NCBI GenBank assembly: GCA_051162045.1
Contig: JBISDI010000047.1
DNA from: Anaerozeibacter quisquiliarum
GTDB taxonomy: Bacteria > Bacillota > Clostridia > Christensenellales > Aristaeellaceae
Length of the DNA: 27,306 nucleotides
Strand: one strand, 5' to 3'
Shown here: positions 13,375 through 20,305 of the stretch, piece by piece
Layout: every line of letters starts with the position of its first letter
How positions within the stretch are numbered: position 1 is the first letter of the stretch
The notes under the pieces: generated by a model
Database searches by the model: none
Told to the model about the DNA's origin: nothing
The model's input: only the letters and a program-made list of their open reading frames with translations
Program-made: the position numbers and the translations under genes

Positions 13375-13511
13375 ACGCATCTCGGGCAAGGGGCCTCGGG
13401 TTGGAGGGCGGCGCGGCACAGCCTGCGGCAAGCCGGCCGCGCCGCCCGACGCGGCGGAGCTTGCGCTGTGCGAAGACAAACGCGCCCATCCGCGTCAGGG
13501 CGGATGAGCGC
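13375..13511 (+). ncRNA. candidate structured non-coding RNA
   Basis: Downstream of the orphan promoter lie two strong hairpins. GGGCGGCGCGGC (13406-13417) pairs perfectly with GCCGCGCCGCCC (13436-13447) around an 18-base loop. GCGC-C-CATCCGC (13482-13493) pairs with GCGGATG-A-GCGC (13500-13511) around a six-base loop. I do not recognise 6S, SRP, RNase P or tmRNA signatures. The 3' end is undefined, as no U-tract follows. GC-rich DNA forms hairpins by chance, so this is tentative. Confidence 0.22.
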
Positions 13512-13670
13512 GAGGGATGCCTGGCCGTCGTATACAACGATTTCGGCGGCGGATGGCGCGAACAGGACGACGCGATCCAATCCCGCGAGCGCGGTTTCGA
13601 GTTCATCGCGCGCGGGCATCGGTTTGAATGCGCAGCCGTGATGCGCATGGATTCGGCTGCGCCTTCGGCC

Positions 13671-14186
13671 TCATCCCTCGGTGTCGGCGTCGAACTGGAT
13701 GCTTTGCAGCATCGCCGCGGCTGCCTTGATGTCCTCTTCGGTCAGCGTGCCGTTCACCCGTACCGCGGCCACGTCGCAGAACCAGCCGTTCAGCAGCGAC
13801 ATGTAGTGCAGTTGGGTGCCGTCGCCCGAGCCCACGAGCAGCAGCTTGTAACTGTCTGTTTCGGCCGTATCGAATTGAGGGTCGGTCACCGAGTTCATGA
13901 CACCCTGGATCAACTGCTGGCCTTCCTCATCGGTCAGATCCTCGATCCACTTGCCCTCGAACGCCTCGATATAGGCCAGCGAGTAGACGTATTTAAGGTT
14001 GTCGTCGCCGTCCACGGAAATGCCCAGCGCGGCGACATTGTCGTCCGAGATGTCTTCGGCCTGCATGCCTTCGGGCACTTCGATCGTGACGCCGGCGCTT
14101 TCGAGGTAGAACGGTGAAGCGGACGCCGTTGCGGCGAGGCCGAAGATCAGCACAAGGGCCAGAGAGAGCGAAGACAGTTTTTTCAT
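13671..14186 (-). CDS. small secreted protein of unknown function
   Basis: A 171-residue protein with a clear signal peptide (M-K-K-L-S-S-L-S-L-A-L-V-L-I-F-G, cleavage likely after A-S-A) and no lipobox. The mature part of about 145 residues is acidic, with alternating strands and helices and an ending V-N-G-T-L-T-E-E-D-I-K-A-A-A-A-M-L-Q-S-I. This recalls the PsbP/DcrB-like fold common in small clostridial exported proteins, but I would not assign the family. The start at 14186 has AAGGAGGA eight bases upstream; the longer frame to 14240 overlaps the promoter -10. It is divergent from the LytTR regulator at 14359. Confidence 0.8.
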   Translation of the reverse strand: MKKLSSLSLALVLIFGLAATASASPFYLESAGVTIEVPEGMQAEDISDDNVAALGISVDGDDNLKYVYSLAYIEAFEGKWIEDLTDEEGQQLIQGVMNSVTDPQFDTAETDSYKLLLVGSGDGTQLHYMSLLNGWFCDVAAVRVNGTLTEEDIKAAAAMLQSIQFDADTEG

Positions 14187-14239
14187 GGGGGAGATCCTCC
14201 TTACGTGATTGGTTACCAAAATCCGGTAAACCTCCGTCA

Positions 14240-14269
14240 ATTATATCACCCGCGCGGTGACCCTGGGAA
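14240..14269 (-). promoter_or_regulatory. promoter of the small secreted protein gene
   Basis: On the minus strand TTCCCA (14264-14269), an 18-bp spacer and an extended TGA-TATAAT -10 (hexamer 14240-14245) lie about 54 bp upstream of the start. The spacer contains the inverted repeat TCACC-CGCGC-GGTGA (14246-14260), a possible regulatory site. Confidence 0.65.
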
Positions 14270-14296
14270 GCGCGGTTCGCGCGCCGCGAACGCCCC

Positions 14297-14324
14297 TTGA
14301 CAACCGCGGGAGAATAGATAGAAT
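14297..14324 (+). promoter_or_regulatory. promoter of the LytTR response-regulator gene
   Basis: TTGACA (14297-14302), a 16-bp spacer and TAGAAT (14319-14324) place transcription start near 14331. This rules out translation starts upstream of it and supports the TTG at 14359 as the start of the regulator. Confidence 0.7.
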
Positions 14325-14358
14325 AAAATTTTTACGGCGTGGGAAGGCGGTATTCGAA

Positions 14359-15075
14359 TTGAATCCGACGGCCATTGCGATCTGCGAGGATCAGGCGCAA
14401 GACATGGAGCGCCTCGCGGGGCTGATCGAAGGCAGCCTTGCGGCGCGGGGGCAGGCGTGCGCCATCCATAGGTTTCTGTCGGGCGAGGCGCTGATCGAGG
14501 CGTTCCGCCCGGGGCGATTCGACTGGGTGTTTCTCGACATGTACCTGGGCGGCGTGAACGGGATCGAGACCGCGCGGGCGCTGCGCCGGGAGGACGAGCG
14601 CCTAAGCATTGTTTTCACCACGTTCAGCCCGGAATTTGCGCTGGAGAGCTACCGGGTGCGCGCGGTGCACTACCTGATGAAGCCGGTTTCTGAGGCCGAT
14701 TTGGCCGAGGTGTGGGCGAGGGGAGAGCTGACCGCGCGCCCCGCCGAGCACATTACGCTGATGGTCGACCGAAGGCCGCTGGACATTGCGCTCGCGGACA
14801 TTCTGTACATCGAGGCCGAAAACAAGCTGTGCCGCATCCATACGAGCAAGGAGGTGCTCTGCGCGCGCATCTCCATCGACCAGCTGGCGCTGATGCTTAA
14901 GAGCCCGCCGTTTTGCCGCTGTCACCGCGGCTACATCGCCAACTTCGACCATGTCGCGCGCGTGAACGGGGACTTCGTGCTGAACAACGGCGCCGTCGTC
15001 TACATCCGCAAGAACGAGCAGGCGCGCATTCGGCAAATGTACTTTCAGTATTTGATCGGGAGCGCGCGGGATTGA
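14359..15075 (+). CDS. LytTR-family response regulator
   Basis: A 238-residue two-component regulator. The receiver domain (about 1-120) has the acidic pair E10-D11, the phospho-acceptor D60 (F-L-D-M-Y-L-G-G-V-N-G), T87/T88 and the conserved Lys in L-M-K-P-V (K108). The LytTR DNA-binding domain (about 130-235) has I-L-Y-I-E-A-E-N-K-L and F-C-R-C-H-R-G-Y-I-A-N. The start is TTG at 14359: the frame is open further upstream, but the promoter at 14297-14324 excludes that, and GGGAAGG lies about 11 bases before the TTG. No sensor kinase adjoins it; the only kinase in the window (6105-7802) is 6.5 kb away. The stop is followed immediately by an 88-bp palindrome. Confidence 0.92.
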   Translation: MNPTAIAICEDQAQDMERLAGLIEGSLAARGQACAIHRFLSGEALIEAFRPGRFDWVFLDMYLGGVNGIETARALRREDERLSIVFTTFSPEFALESYRVRAVHYLMKPVSEADLAEVWARGELTARPAEHITLMVDRRPLDIALADILYIEAENKLCRIHTSKEVLCARISIDQLALMLKSPPFCRCHRGYIANFDHVARVNGDFVLNNGAVVYIRKNEQARIRQMYFQYLIGSARD

Positions 15076-15163
15076 TACCAATCGAGACCATTCCTACGTC
15101 CATCAGGCGGCGCGAGGATGAAAAGGCGCCGCCTGATGAACGCATTACTGGTCTCGATTGGTA
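15076..15163. repeat. 88-bp palindromic repeat at the lytTR/murC junction
   Basis: TACCAATCGAGACCA (15076-15090) and TGGTCTCGATTGGTA (15149-15163) are perfect 15-bp terminal inverted repeats. Inside them is a 10-bp partly matching interval, then a perfect inner stem CATCAGGCGGCGC with GCGCCGCCTGATG. It starts at the base after the LytTR stop, and its right arm encodes the last residues of MurC (T-N-R-D-Q) and the TAA stop. There is no T-tract, so it is more like a small palindromic mobile repeat than a terminator. It may still separate these convergent transcripts. Confidence 0.75.
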
Positions 15164-16554
15164 GAAGAGTCCCCGTGCTCCTTGATCTGGTCGTTGAGCC
15201 TGTCGATGTCGCCGCAGCCCAGCGTGATTACCAGGTCGCCCGGATGCCAGTTGGCGCGCAGGAAATGCTCCGTGTCGTCGAAGCTGGGCGTCAGGTGCGC
15301 GTCCACGCCCCGCGCGCGCAGCGGCTCAATCAGCATCTCGCTCGAGATATCGCCCGGGTCTGCCTCGCGCGCGGCGCAGATGTCGGTAATCAGCAGCCGG
15401 TCGGCGTCGCCGAAGGTGCCGAGGAATTGGTCGAACAGCTTCTTGGTGCGCGAGTAGGTGTGGGGCTGCCACACCGCCCAGAGCGTCTCGTGAGGCTGGA
15501 GTTTGGCCACGCGCAGCGCGTTCTTGATCTCCGCGGGATTGTGTCCGTAGTCCTGGTAGACGCGCACCCCGTCGGTCACGCTCGTCAAGTCAAAGCGCCG
15601 ATGCGCGCCCTTGAAGCGAGCGAGGCTCTCGGCCACCCGCTGCATGGGCAGCTGCAAGAGCTCGGCTACCGCGATCGCGGCCAGCGCGTCCAGCAGGTTG
15701 TGCTCGCCGGGCACACTAAGCTCCACCTCGCACAACGGATGGCCGAACAGCCGCGCGGTGAAGCGGGCGCGGCCCAGCTCGTCGTAGGACACCGGGTCGG
15801 CCGTCAGCTCGTTGTGCGATCCGAGGCCGTAGGAGCGGGTGCGGCGGTTCGATTGTTCAAGCACGCGCCGCACGCGCGCGTCGTCGCCCCAGCCCACGCA
15901 CACGCCGCCTTCCTCGGGCGTCAGCGCCGCGAAGGCGTGGAACGCCCGCTCGATGTCGTCGATGTCCTTGTAGAAGTCGAGGTGATCCTCGTCGATGTTG
16001 GTGATGACCGCGATCGTCGGCTTCAATTTTAAGAAACTGCCGGCGAATTCGCAGGCCTCGGCCACGAATACATCGCGGCTGCCCAGGAGGGTAGAACCGC
16101 CCAGCGCGTCGAGCTCGCCGCCGATATGCACCGTAGGTCGGGCGCCGCACTCCATCAGCACCTGCGAAAGCATCGCGGTGGCGGTGGTCTTGCCGTGGGT
16201 GCCGCTGATGCCGATGGATGCTTCATACCCCTCCATCAGCTGGCCGAGCAGCGCCGCCCGCTCGATCTCGGGGATGCCGAGGCGCGCGGCCGCCCGCCGC
16301 TCGGGGTTGGCCTCGGAGACGGCGGCGGTGTAAACCAAGAGGTCGGCGCCTTCGACATTGCGCGCGTCGTGCCCGATCGCGACCGGGATGCCGGAGGCGA
16401 TCAGCGCGTCGGTCTTGTGCGAGCGGTCGCGGTCGCTGCCCGACACGGCGTACCCGAGGCTGCGCATCAGCTGCGCCAAGCCCGACATCGAGCAACCGCC
16501 GATGCCCACGAAGGCCACCTTCTTGCCCACAAAGTCCCGAATGTGCGCGCCCAT
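15145..16554 (-). CDS. murC: UDP-N-acetylmuramate--L-alanine ligase
   Basis: A 469-residue cytoplasmic Mur ligase that adds L-alanine to UDP-MurNAc, the first step of the peptidoglycan stem peptide. The N-terminal UDP-binding domain has F-V-G-I-G-G-C-S-M-S-G-L-A (15-27), and the ATPase domain has the P-loop G-T-H-G-K-T-T (118-124) with I-T-N-I-D-E-D-H-L-D-F-Y. The C-terminal domain has Y-Q-D-Y-G-H-N-P-A-E-I and W-Q-P-H-T-Y-S-R-T. The length is normal. AGGGGG precedes the ATG. It is divergent from purR and lies outside any mur/dcw cluster. A TATAAT at 16599-16604 on the minus strand is the probable -10, with a weak -35. The final residues T-N-R-D-Q come from the arm of an 88-bp palindrome. Confidence 0.97.
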   Translation of the reverse strand: MGAHIRDFVGKKVAFVGIGGCSMSGLAQLMRSLGYAVSGSDRDRSHKTDALIASGIPVAIGHDARNVEGADLLVYTAAVSEANPERRAAARLGIPEIERAALLGQLMEGYEASIGISGTHGKTTATAMLSQVLMECGARPTVHIGGELDALGGSTLLGSRDVFVAEACEFAGSFLKLKPTIAVITNIDEDHLDFYKDIDDIERAFHAFAALTPEEGGVCVGWGDDARVRRVLEQSNRRTRSYGLGSHNELTADPVSYDELGRARFTARLFGHPLCEVELSVPGEHNLLDALAAIAVAELLQLPMQRVAESLARFKGAHRRFDLTSVTDGVRVYQDYGHNPAEIKNALRVAKLQPHETLWAVWQPHTYSRTKKLFDQFLGTFGDADRLLITDICAAREADPGDISSEMLIEPLRARGVDAHLTPSFDDTEHFLRANWHPGDLVITLGCGDIDRLNDQIKEHGDSSTNRDQ

Positions 16555-16645
16555 GCCGCATGCCCCCTCATCAGCCGTTTCTTAAGAAAGCCAATGACAT
16601 TATACTAAAGCCCGCCGCCTCGCGGTGTTAAATGTTTGCTCAAGA

Positions 16646-16702
16646 TGGAAAACCAAACAGAGGCGAATTATAATGAACAGAAATGATTAAATATTCGGAA
16701 AC
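16646..16702 (+). promoter_or_regulatory. purR promoter with PurBox-like inverted pair
   Basis: TGGAAA (16646-16651), a 17-bp spacer and TATAAT (16669-16674) form the promoter. AATATTCGGAAAC (16690-16702), read on the minus strand, matches 11 of 13 positions of the Bacillus PurBox (A-W-W-W-C-C-G-A-A-C-W-W-T). A weaker forward copy (9 of 13) at 16659-16671 overlaps the -10. The inverted arrangement about 18 bp apart is close to known PurR operators, suggesting that PurR controls its own gene. Confidence 0.55.
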
Positions 16703-16714
16703 TGGGGGACGGGC

Positions 16715-17527
16715 ATGGAACGGATCAAACGCAACGAGAGGCTGGGGGTCATGCTGCGCACGCTGTGCGAGACGCCGGGCCGCATCCACACGCTGAGCGA
16801 GTTTTGCGCGCTGTTCGGCGCGGCCAAATCCACCGTGAGCGAGGACATCGAGATGCTCAAGGGAGCGCTCGAGCGCTTCGGCCAGGGCGAACTGGGCACG
16901 GTGGCGGGGGCGGCGGGCGGCGTGCGCTACCGCGGCACGATCGGGGCCGACCAGGCGCGCGCGCTGCTCACCGGGCTGGCGAACACGCTGAGCGCGCCCG
17001 ACCGGCAACTGCCGGGCGGGTTTTTGTACACGTCGGATGTGGCCGGCAACCCCGAGCTGGCCGCGCGCCTGGGTCAGCTGCTGGCCCAGCGGTACTACGA
17101 CGCGCGCGCGCACTTCGTGCTGACGATGGAGACCAAGGGTATCCCGATCGCGATGATGACGGCGCGGGCGCTGGACGTGCCGCTGGTGATCGCGCGGCGC
17201 GATTCGCGCGCCTACGAGGGCCCGGCCGTCAAGATCAACTACGTCGCGGGCCGTTCGAGCGAGAAGATCGAGACCATGTCGCTGGCGCGGCGAATGGTCG
17301 CGCCCGGCCAGCGCGCGCTGATCGTCGACGACTTCATGAAGGGCGGCGGCACCTTGCGCGGCATGGTGGACATGATGGCCGAGTTCCAGGCCGAGGTGGT
17401 GGGCGTGGGCGTGATGATCGCGACCGCCGAGCCGCCCGTAAAGCGCGTGGAGGGCGTCGTGTCGCTGCTCACGCTGCACGGCGCGGGCGAGGGCTTCAAG
17501 GTTACACCTTCTGAAATCTACCGGTAA
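16715..17527 (+). CDS. purR: Gram-positive-type purine operon repressor PurR
   Basis: A 270-residue regulator with an N-terminal winged-helix domain (about 1-70; F-G-A-A-K-S-T-V-S-E-D-I) and a type I phosphoribosyltransferase-fold domain. The PRPP-binding motif A-L-I-V-D-D-F-M-K-G-G-G-T-L-R-G is at 201-216. In Bacillus PurR this domain senses PRPP and does not catalyse; DNA binding to paired PurBoxes represses purine genes. The gene's own promoter carries PurBox-like sequences. It heads a tight plus-strand series: the hydrolase gene starts 13 bp later, although its link to purine metabolism is not obvious. Confidence 0.95.
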   Translation: MERIKRNERLGVMLRTLCETPGRIHTLSEFCALFGAAKSTVSEDIEMLKGALERFGQGELGTVAGAAGGVRYRGTIGADQARALLTGLANTLSAPDRQLPGGFLYTSDVAGNPELAARLGQLLAQRYYDARAHFVLTMETKGIPIAMMTARALDVPLVIARRDSRAYEGPAVKINYVAGRSSEKIETMSLARRMVAPGQRALIVDDFMKGGGTLRGMVDMMAEFQAEVVGVGVMIATAEPPVKRVEGVVSLLTLHGAGEGFKVTPSEIYR

Positions 17528-17540
17528 CGGAGGCTTTGCC

Positions 17541-18056
17541 ATGGCAGATATGCTGCTCGTCGTCGACGCGCAGAACGACTTCATCGACGGCGCGCTCGGG
17601 TCCGAGTACGCGCTGTCGATCGTCCCGAACATCGCCCGGAAGATCAGGCGGTTCGACGGAACGGTCGTGTTTACGCGCGACACGCATGATCGCGGCTACC
17701 TGGATACCCAGGAGGGCAAAATGCTGCCGATTACGCATTGCGTCGCCGGTTCGCACGGCTGGGCGATCAACGCGCAGATCGCCGGCGCGCGGCCGGGTAT
17801 GTGCATCGACAAGCGCACATTCGGGATGGATAAGGATCAAATTGCTCAGATGGCGCAGCAGCAGCCGTCGTCGATCCACATCGTCGGCTATGTCACCGAC
17901 ATCTGCGTGATTACCAATGCGCTCGCGCTCAAGACGGCCCTGCCCCAGACGCCGATTTACGTGGACGCCGCCTGCTGCGCCGGCACCTCGAAGGGCGCCC
18001 ACGACGCGGCGCTTACGGTGATGAAATCGTGCCAGGTAGTGGTTGAGGGCGCGTAA
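17541..18056 (+). CDS. nicotinamidase-like cysteine hydrolase (isochorismatase superfamily)
   Basis: A 171-residue protein with the superfamily catalytic triad: D9 (V-V-D-A-Q-N-D-F), K91 (I-D-K-R-T-F-G) and C122 (T-D-I-C-V-I-T-N-A-L). Residues D47, H49 (T-R-D-T-H-D) and H66 (P-I-T-H-C) match the metal site of nicotinamidases, so deamidation of nicotinamide for NAD salvage is the leading hypothesis. Other small amidases share this scaffold. GGAGG lies about seven bases before the ATG, and the gene is 13 bp after purR. Confidence 0.87.
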   Translation: MADMLLVVDAQNDFIDGALGSEYALSIVPNIARKIRRFDGTVVFTRDTHDRGYLDTQEGKMLPITHCVAGSHGWAINAQIAGARPGMCIDKRTFGMDKDQIAQMAQQQPSSIHIVGYVTDICVITNALALKTALPQTPIYVDAACCAGTSKGAHDAALTVMKSCQVVVEGA

Positions 18057-18082
18057 TCTGTACGAATGAAGAGGTATCCCCA

Positions 18083-18787
18083 ATGATCGGAGTATGGGCT
18101 AACGCGCTGACGGTCGCGGTAGGCGGGCTGATCGGCACCTTTTTGCGCGGCGGCATATCGGAGAAGTTCCGCGCAACCGTCAACCACGCGCTCGGGCTGT
18201 GCGTACTGGTGATCGGCATTTCGGGCGCGATCGCCACGAAGGATATGATGGGCGTGATCGTCTCGGTGGTGGTCGGCGCGGGGCTGGGCGAGGCGGCGGG
18301 GATCGAGCCGGCGCTCGACCGGCTGGGCGACTGGGCGCAGGCGCGCTTTGCGCGGGGCGACAGCTCGTTTTCGCAGGGCTTCGTCAGCGCGACGCTGCTG
18401 TTCTGCGTGGGTGCGATGGCGGTGGTGGGCTCGCTCGAGGCCGGGCTGAGAAATCAGCCCGACACGCTGCTGGCCAAGGCGGCGCTCGACGGGGTGGCGG
18501 CGGTGATCCTCGCCTCGACGATGGGGCCGGGGGTGATCCTGTCGCTGGTGCCGCTGACGATCTACCAGGGCGGCATCGCGCTGCTGGCGACCCATGTCGC
18601 GCCGCTTTTGTCGCCCGCGCTGATCGGCGAGCTGTCGGCGGTGGGCAGCGTGATGATCGTCGCGCTGTCGCTCAACATGCTGGGGTTGATGAAGCCGCGC
18701 ATCAAGGTGGCGAACCTGCTGCCCGGCATGCTGGTCGTCCTGCTGTATGCGCCGGTGGCCGGATGGATTGCCGCGCGGTTTATGTGA
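18083..18787 (+). CDS. DUF554 (YdfK-like) integral membrane protein
   Basis: A 234-residue membrane protein with about six or seven hydrophobic helices rich in G, A and V. The N-terminal signature is N-A-L-T-V-A-V-G-G-L-I-G; G-A-G-L-G-E-A-A-G-I-E follows, and S-A-T-L-L-F-C-V-G-A-M-A-V-V-G-S is in the middle. These are typical of DUF554 proteins, whose function is poorly defined. AGAGGT precedes the ATG. Its TGA stop shares its final A with the start ATG of the next gene, so the two are translationally coupled. Confidence 0.92.
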   Translation: MIGVWANALTVAVGGLIGTFLRGGISEKFRATVNHALGLCVLVIGISGAIATKDMMGVIVSVVVGAGLGEAAGIEPALDRLGDWAQARFARGDSSFSQGFVSATLLFCVGAMAVVGSLEAGLRNQPDTLLAKAALDGVAAVILASTMGPGVILSLVPLTIYQGGIALLATHVAPLLSPALIGELSAVGSVMIVALSLNMLGLMKPRIKVANLLPGMLVVLLYAPVAGWIAARFM

Positions 18788-19740
18788 TGGATGATGTGAA
18801 GAGGGCATTGTTCGAGGAGGCGCGCCGCCTGGGGTTCGACCGCATGGCGGTTACGTTGCCGCGCGTGCTCGAGCGCTGGCGCGCCGAGGCGCTTGCGCGG
18901 CCCGACCGGCGCTGGGCGGACCTCGCGGCCGATCCGCACGTGCTCATGCCGGAAGCCGCGCGGGTGATCGTGCTGGCGCGCGCGTACCGGCCCTACCGCG
19001 CTCGGGCGGGCGAGGCCGCGATCGACGCCTACTACCTTTGCTCGAACGCCGCGCACCTTTCGGCGCGAATGCTCGCCGATTGGCTGACCGCGCGCGGCGC
19101 GCGGGCGCTTGCGGGCGTCAAGCTGCCGGCCAAGGCGGTGGCATCCGAGGCCGGCTTCGCGCGTTACGGGCTGAGCGGGCTGACCTATATGGAAGGGCTG
19201 GGCTCGCGCTACGCGCTCGAGGCGCTGCTGACCGACGCGGAGCTGCCGACGGACGATGCGCCTCCGAGCGAAGGATTTGCTCCGCGTTGCGCGCACTGCC
19301 GCGCCTGCGTCGCCGCCTGTCCGACCGGCGCGCTGTCCGGCGACGGGCGGGTGGACACGGCGCGTTGCCTGCGCGCGCTGCCGGCGGGCGAGCCGGTGGA
19401 CGAGGCGCGGCGCGCGCTCGTGGGTGCGAGCCTGCTCGGCTGCGACCTCTGCCAGCGCGCCTGTCCGATCAACGCGGGGATTGCTGAACAGGACATGCCG
19501 GACGAACTGGCGCGCGCGCTCGGCTTGCCGGGCCTGCTGCGCGGTGAACGAACGGCGCTGGCCGCGCTGATCGGCGACAACTACGCGCGAACAAAGCGCG
19601 TACAAGCGCGCGCCTGCCTGATCGCGGCCAACCTTATGCGCCGCGACTGTGTGCCGCTGATCGAGGCGCTGGCAAACGACGATCACCCCGCCGTGCGCGC
19701 GCACGCCCGCTGGGCGGCCGAGCAACTGCGGGTGCGATAA
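18787..19740 (+). CDS. QueG-like double [4Fe-4S] cluster protein
   Basis: A 317-residue protein with the epoxyqueuosine-reductase (QueG) layout: an N-terminal domain (1-160), two ferredoxin-type clusters and a C-terminal HEAT-like helical repeat. The cluster cysteines are C168, C171, C174, C178 and C194, C219, C222, C226; the HEAT-like part ends in D-D-H-P-A-V-R-A-H-A-R-W-A. QueG reduces epoxyqueuosine in tRNA with cobalamin. However, the region before the clusters reads L-P-A-K-A-V-A-S-E-A-G-F-A-R-Y-G. The D-x-G-P-x-x-E-R stretch carrying the catalytic Asp of QueG is therefore not recognisable, and the usual G-K-N-T-L motif is missing. It may be a paralogue with another role. The start is the ATG overlapping the DUF554 stop; no ribosome binding site is visible. 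Confidence 0.8.
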   Translation: MDDVKRALFEEARRLGFDRMAVTLPRVLERWRAEALARPDRRWADLAADPHVLMPEAARVIVLARAYRPYRARAGEAAIDAYYLCSNAAHLSARMLADWLTARGARALAGVKLPAKAVASEAGFARYGLSGLTYMEGLGSRYALEALLTDAELPTDDAPPSEGFAPRCAHCRACVAACPTGALSGDGRVDTARCLRALPAGEPVDEARRALVGASLLGCDLCQRACPINAGIAEQDMPDELARALGLPGLLRGERTALAALIGDNYARTKRVQARACLIAANLMRRDCVPLIEALANDDHPAVRAHARWAAEQLRVR

Positions 19741-19751
19741 ACCCTCGGGGG

Positions 19752-19781
19752 CCGCGGGCGTCAGTTGCGCCCGCGGTTTTT
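19752..19781 (+). terminator. intrinsic terminator of the purR-to-QueG-like transcript
   Basis: CCGCGGGCG (19752-19760) and CGCCCGCGG (19768-19776) form a perfect nine-bp stem around TCAGTTG, followed by TTTTT. It ends the plus-strand series. The loop and right arm double as the stop codon and final codons (N-R-G-R-N) of the convergent zincin gene. Confidence 0.9.
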
Positions 19782-20129
19782 ATATGCTTCCAGGAACCGC
19801 CGGTCTTTTTCTTCGAGCGAGCGCTCGCCGGCCAACGACTCCAAGTGATGGGTGAACTCGTGCAGCAGCACCTCGCGCAGCTCATGCCGAAGGCCGGGCT
19901 CGCCGAGCGCGCCGAACACCCGCGCGAACGAGCCGTAGTAGATGCTGATGTAGCGCCCCATCGCCCCGCCCCGGTGGTATTCGCCCAGGGTGTACAGCCC
20001 GGCGGCCGCCGGGTTGCTGCGCGCATCAGGCAGCAGACAGATGCCGCCGTTGAGCGCCTCAAAAAACGCCGGAGGCAGCTCGGCGCACAGCTCGTCCAGC
20101 AGCGTCTGCACCCGCTCGATTGAGACCAT
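19761..20129 (-). CDS. small zincin-like metallopeptidase-fold protein
   Basis: A 122-residue protein with the zinc motif H-E-F-T-H (90-94) in V-L-L-H-E-F-T-H-H-L-E-S-L, preceded by R-Y-I-S-I-Y-Y-G-S-F. The size and arrangement fit the possible-zincin family (Zincin_1), small cytoplasmic proteins with an HExxH helix whose substrates are unknown. There is no signal peptide or membrane segment. GGAGGG precedes the ATG. Its 3' end lies inside the terminator of the convergent upstream series. Confidence 0.82.
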   Translation of the reverse strand: MVSIERVQTLLDELCAELPPAFFEALNGGICLLPDARSNPAAAGLYTLGEYHRGGAMGRYISIYYGSFARVFGALGEPGLRHELREVLLHEFTHHLESLAGERSLEEKDRRFLEAYKNRGRN

Positions 20130-20231
20130 GTTCCCTCCTCGCAGGGCGTCGCGCGTAGTCCCTTCGCCCGCGCCATTATATCATCCGCGCCCGCCGGCGC
20201 GCAACAGAGCCTGATTGCCGCGCATAGGGGG

Positions 20232-20260
20232 TTGGTAAAATCGCAAAACGGGTATATAAT
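20232..20260 (+). promoter_or_regulatory. promoter of fhs
   Basis: TTGGTA (20232-20237), a 17-bp spacer and TATAAT (20255-20260) lie about 45 bp upstream of the fhs start. The leader is too short for a tetrahydrofolate riboswitch and none is seen. Confidence 0.75.
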
Positions 20261-20305
20261 GGAGTAATGGAGGCGAACAGCAAGGCACCAAAAGGAGGCG
20301 TATAC

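Larger units (their letters stand above)
13100..13670. other. 571-bp intergenic region without a convincing gene
   Basis: The left half (about 13160-13320) is an AT-rich island with an 8-4-8 palindrome, two DnaA-box-like sites and the presumptive promoter of the 13099 gene. The right half is GC-rich and holds a good plus-strand promoter (13340-13368) followed by strong hairpins. Open frames of 60-145 codons occur on both strands but none has a ribosome binding site. The best is on the minus strand, 13619 down to about 13460, with unusually protein-like residues (D-E-L-E-T-A-L-A-G-L-D-R-V-V-L-F). It then degenerates into R/P/A-rich sequence. A decayed gene is possible but unsupported. Confidence 0.5.

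Noticed and set aside
13375..13520. 6S RNA, suggested by ACAGCCTGCGGC in the hairpin loop at 13418-13429
   Set aside because: The short match resembles the 3' part of enterobacterial 6S RNA, but the overall long hairpin with a central bubble is not present and no matching 5' part was found.
13242..13648. Calling the 112- and 125-codon minus-strand frames as genes
   Set aside because: No ribosome binding site, mutually overlapping frames, an R/P/A-rich second half and a weaker third-position GC bias than neighbouring genes; kept only as a possible remnant.
20160..20305. Tetrahydrofolate riboswitch upstream of fhs
   Set aside because: The promoter leaves only about 40 nt of leader, too short for the aptamer, and no conserved folds are visible.
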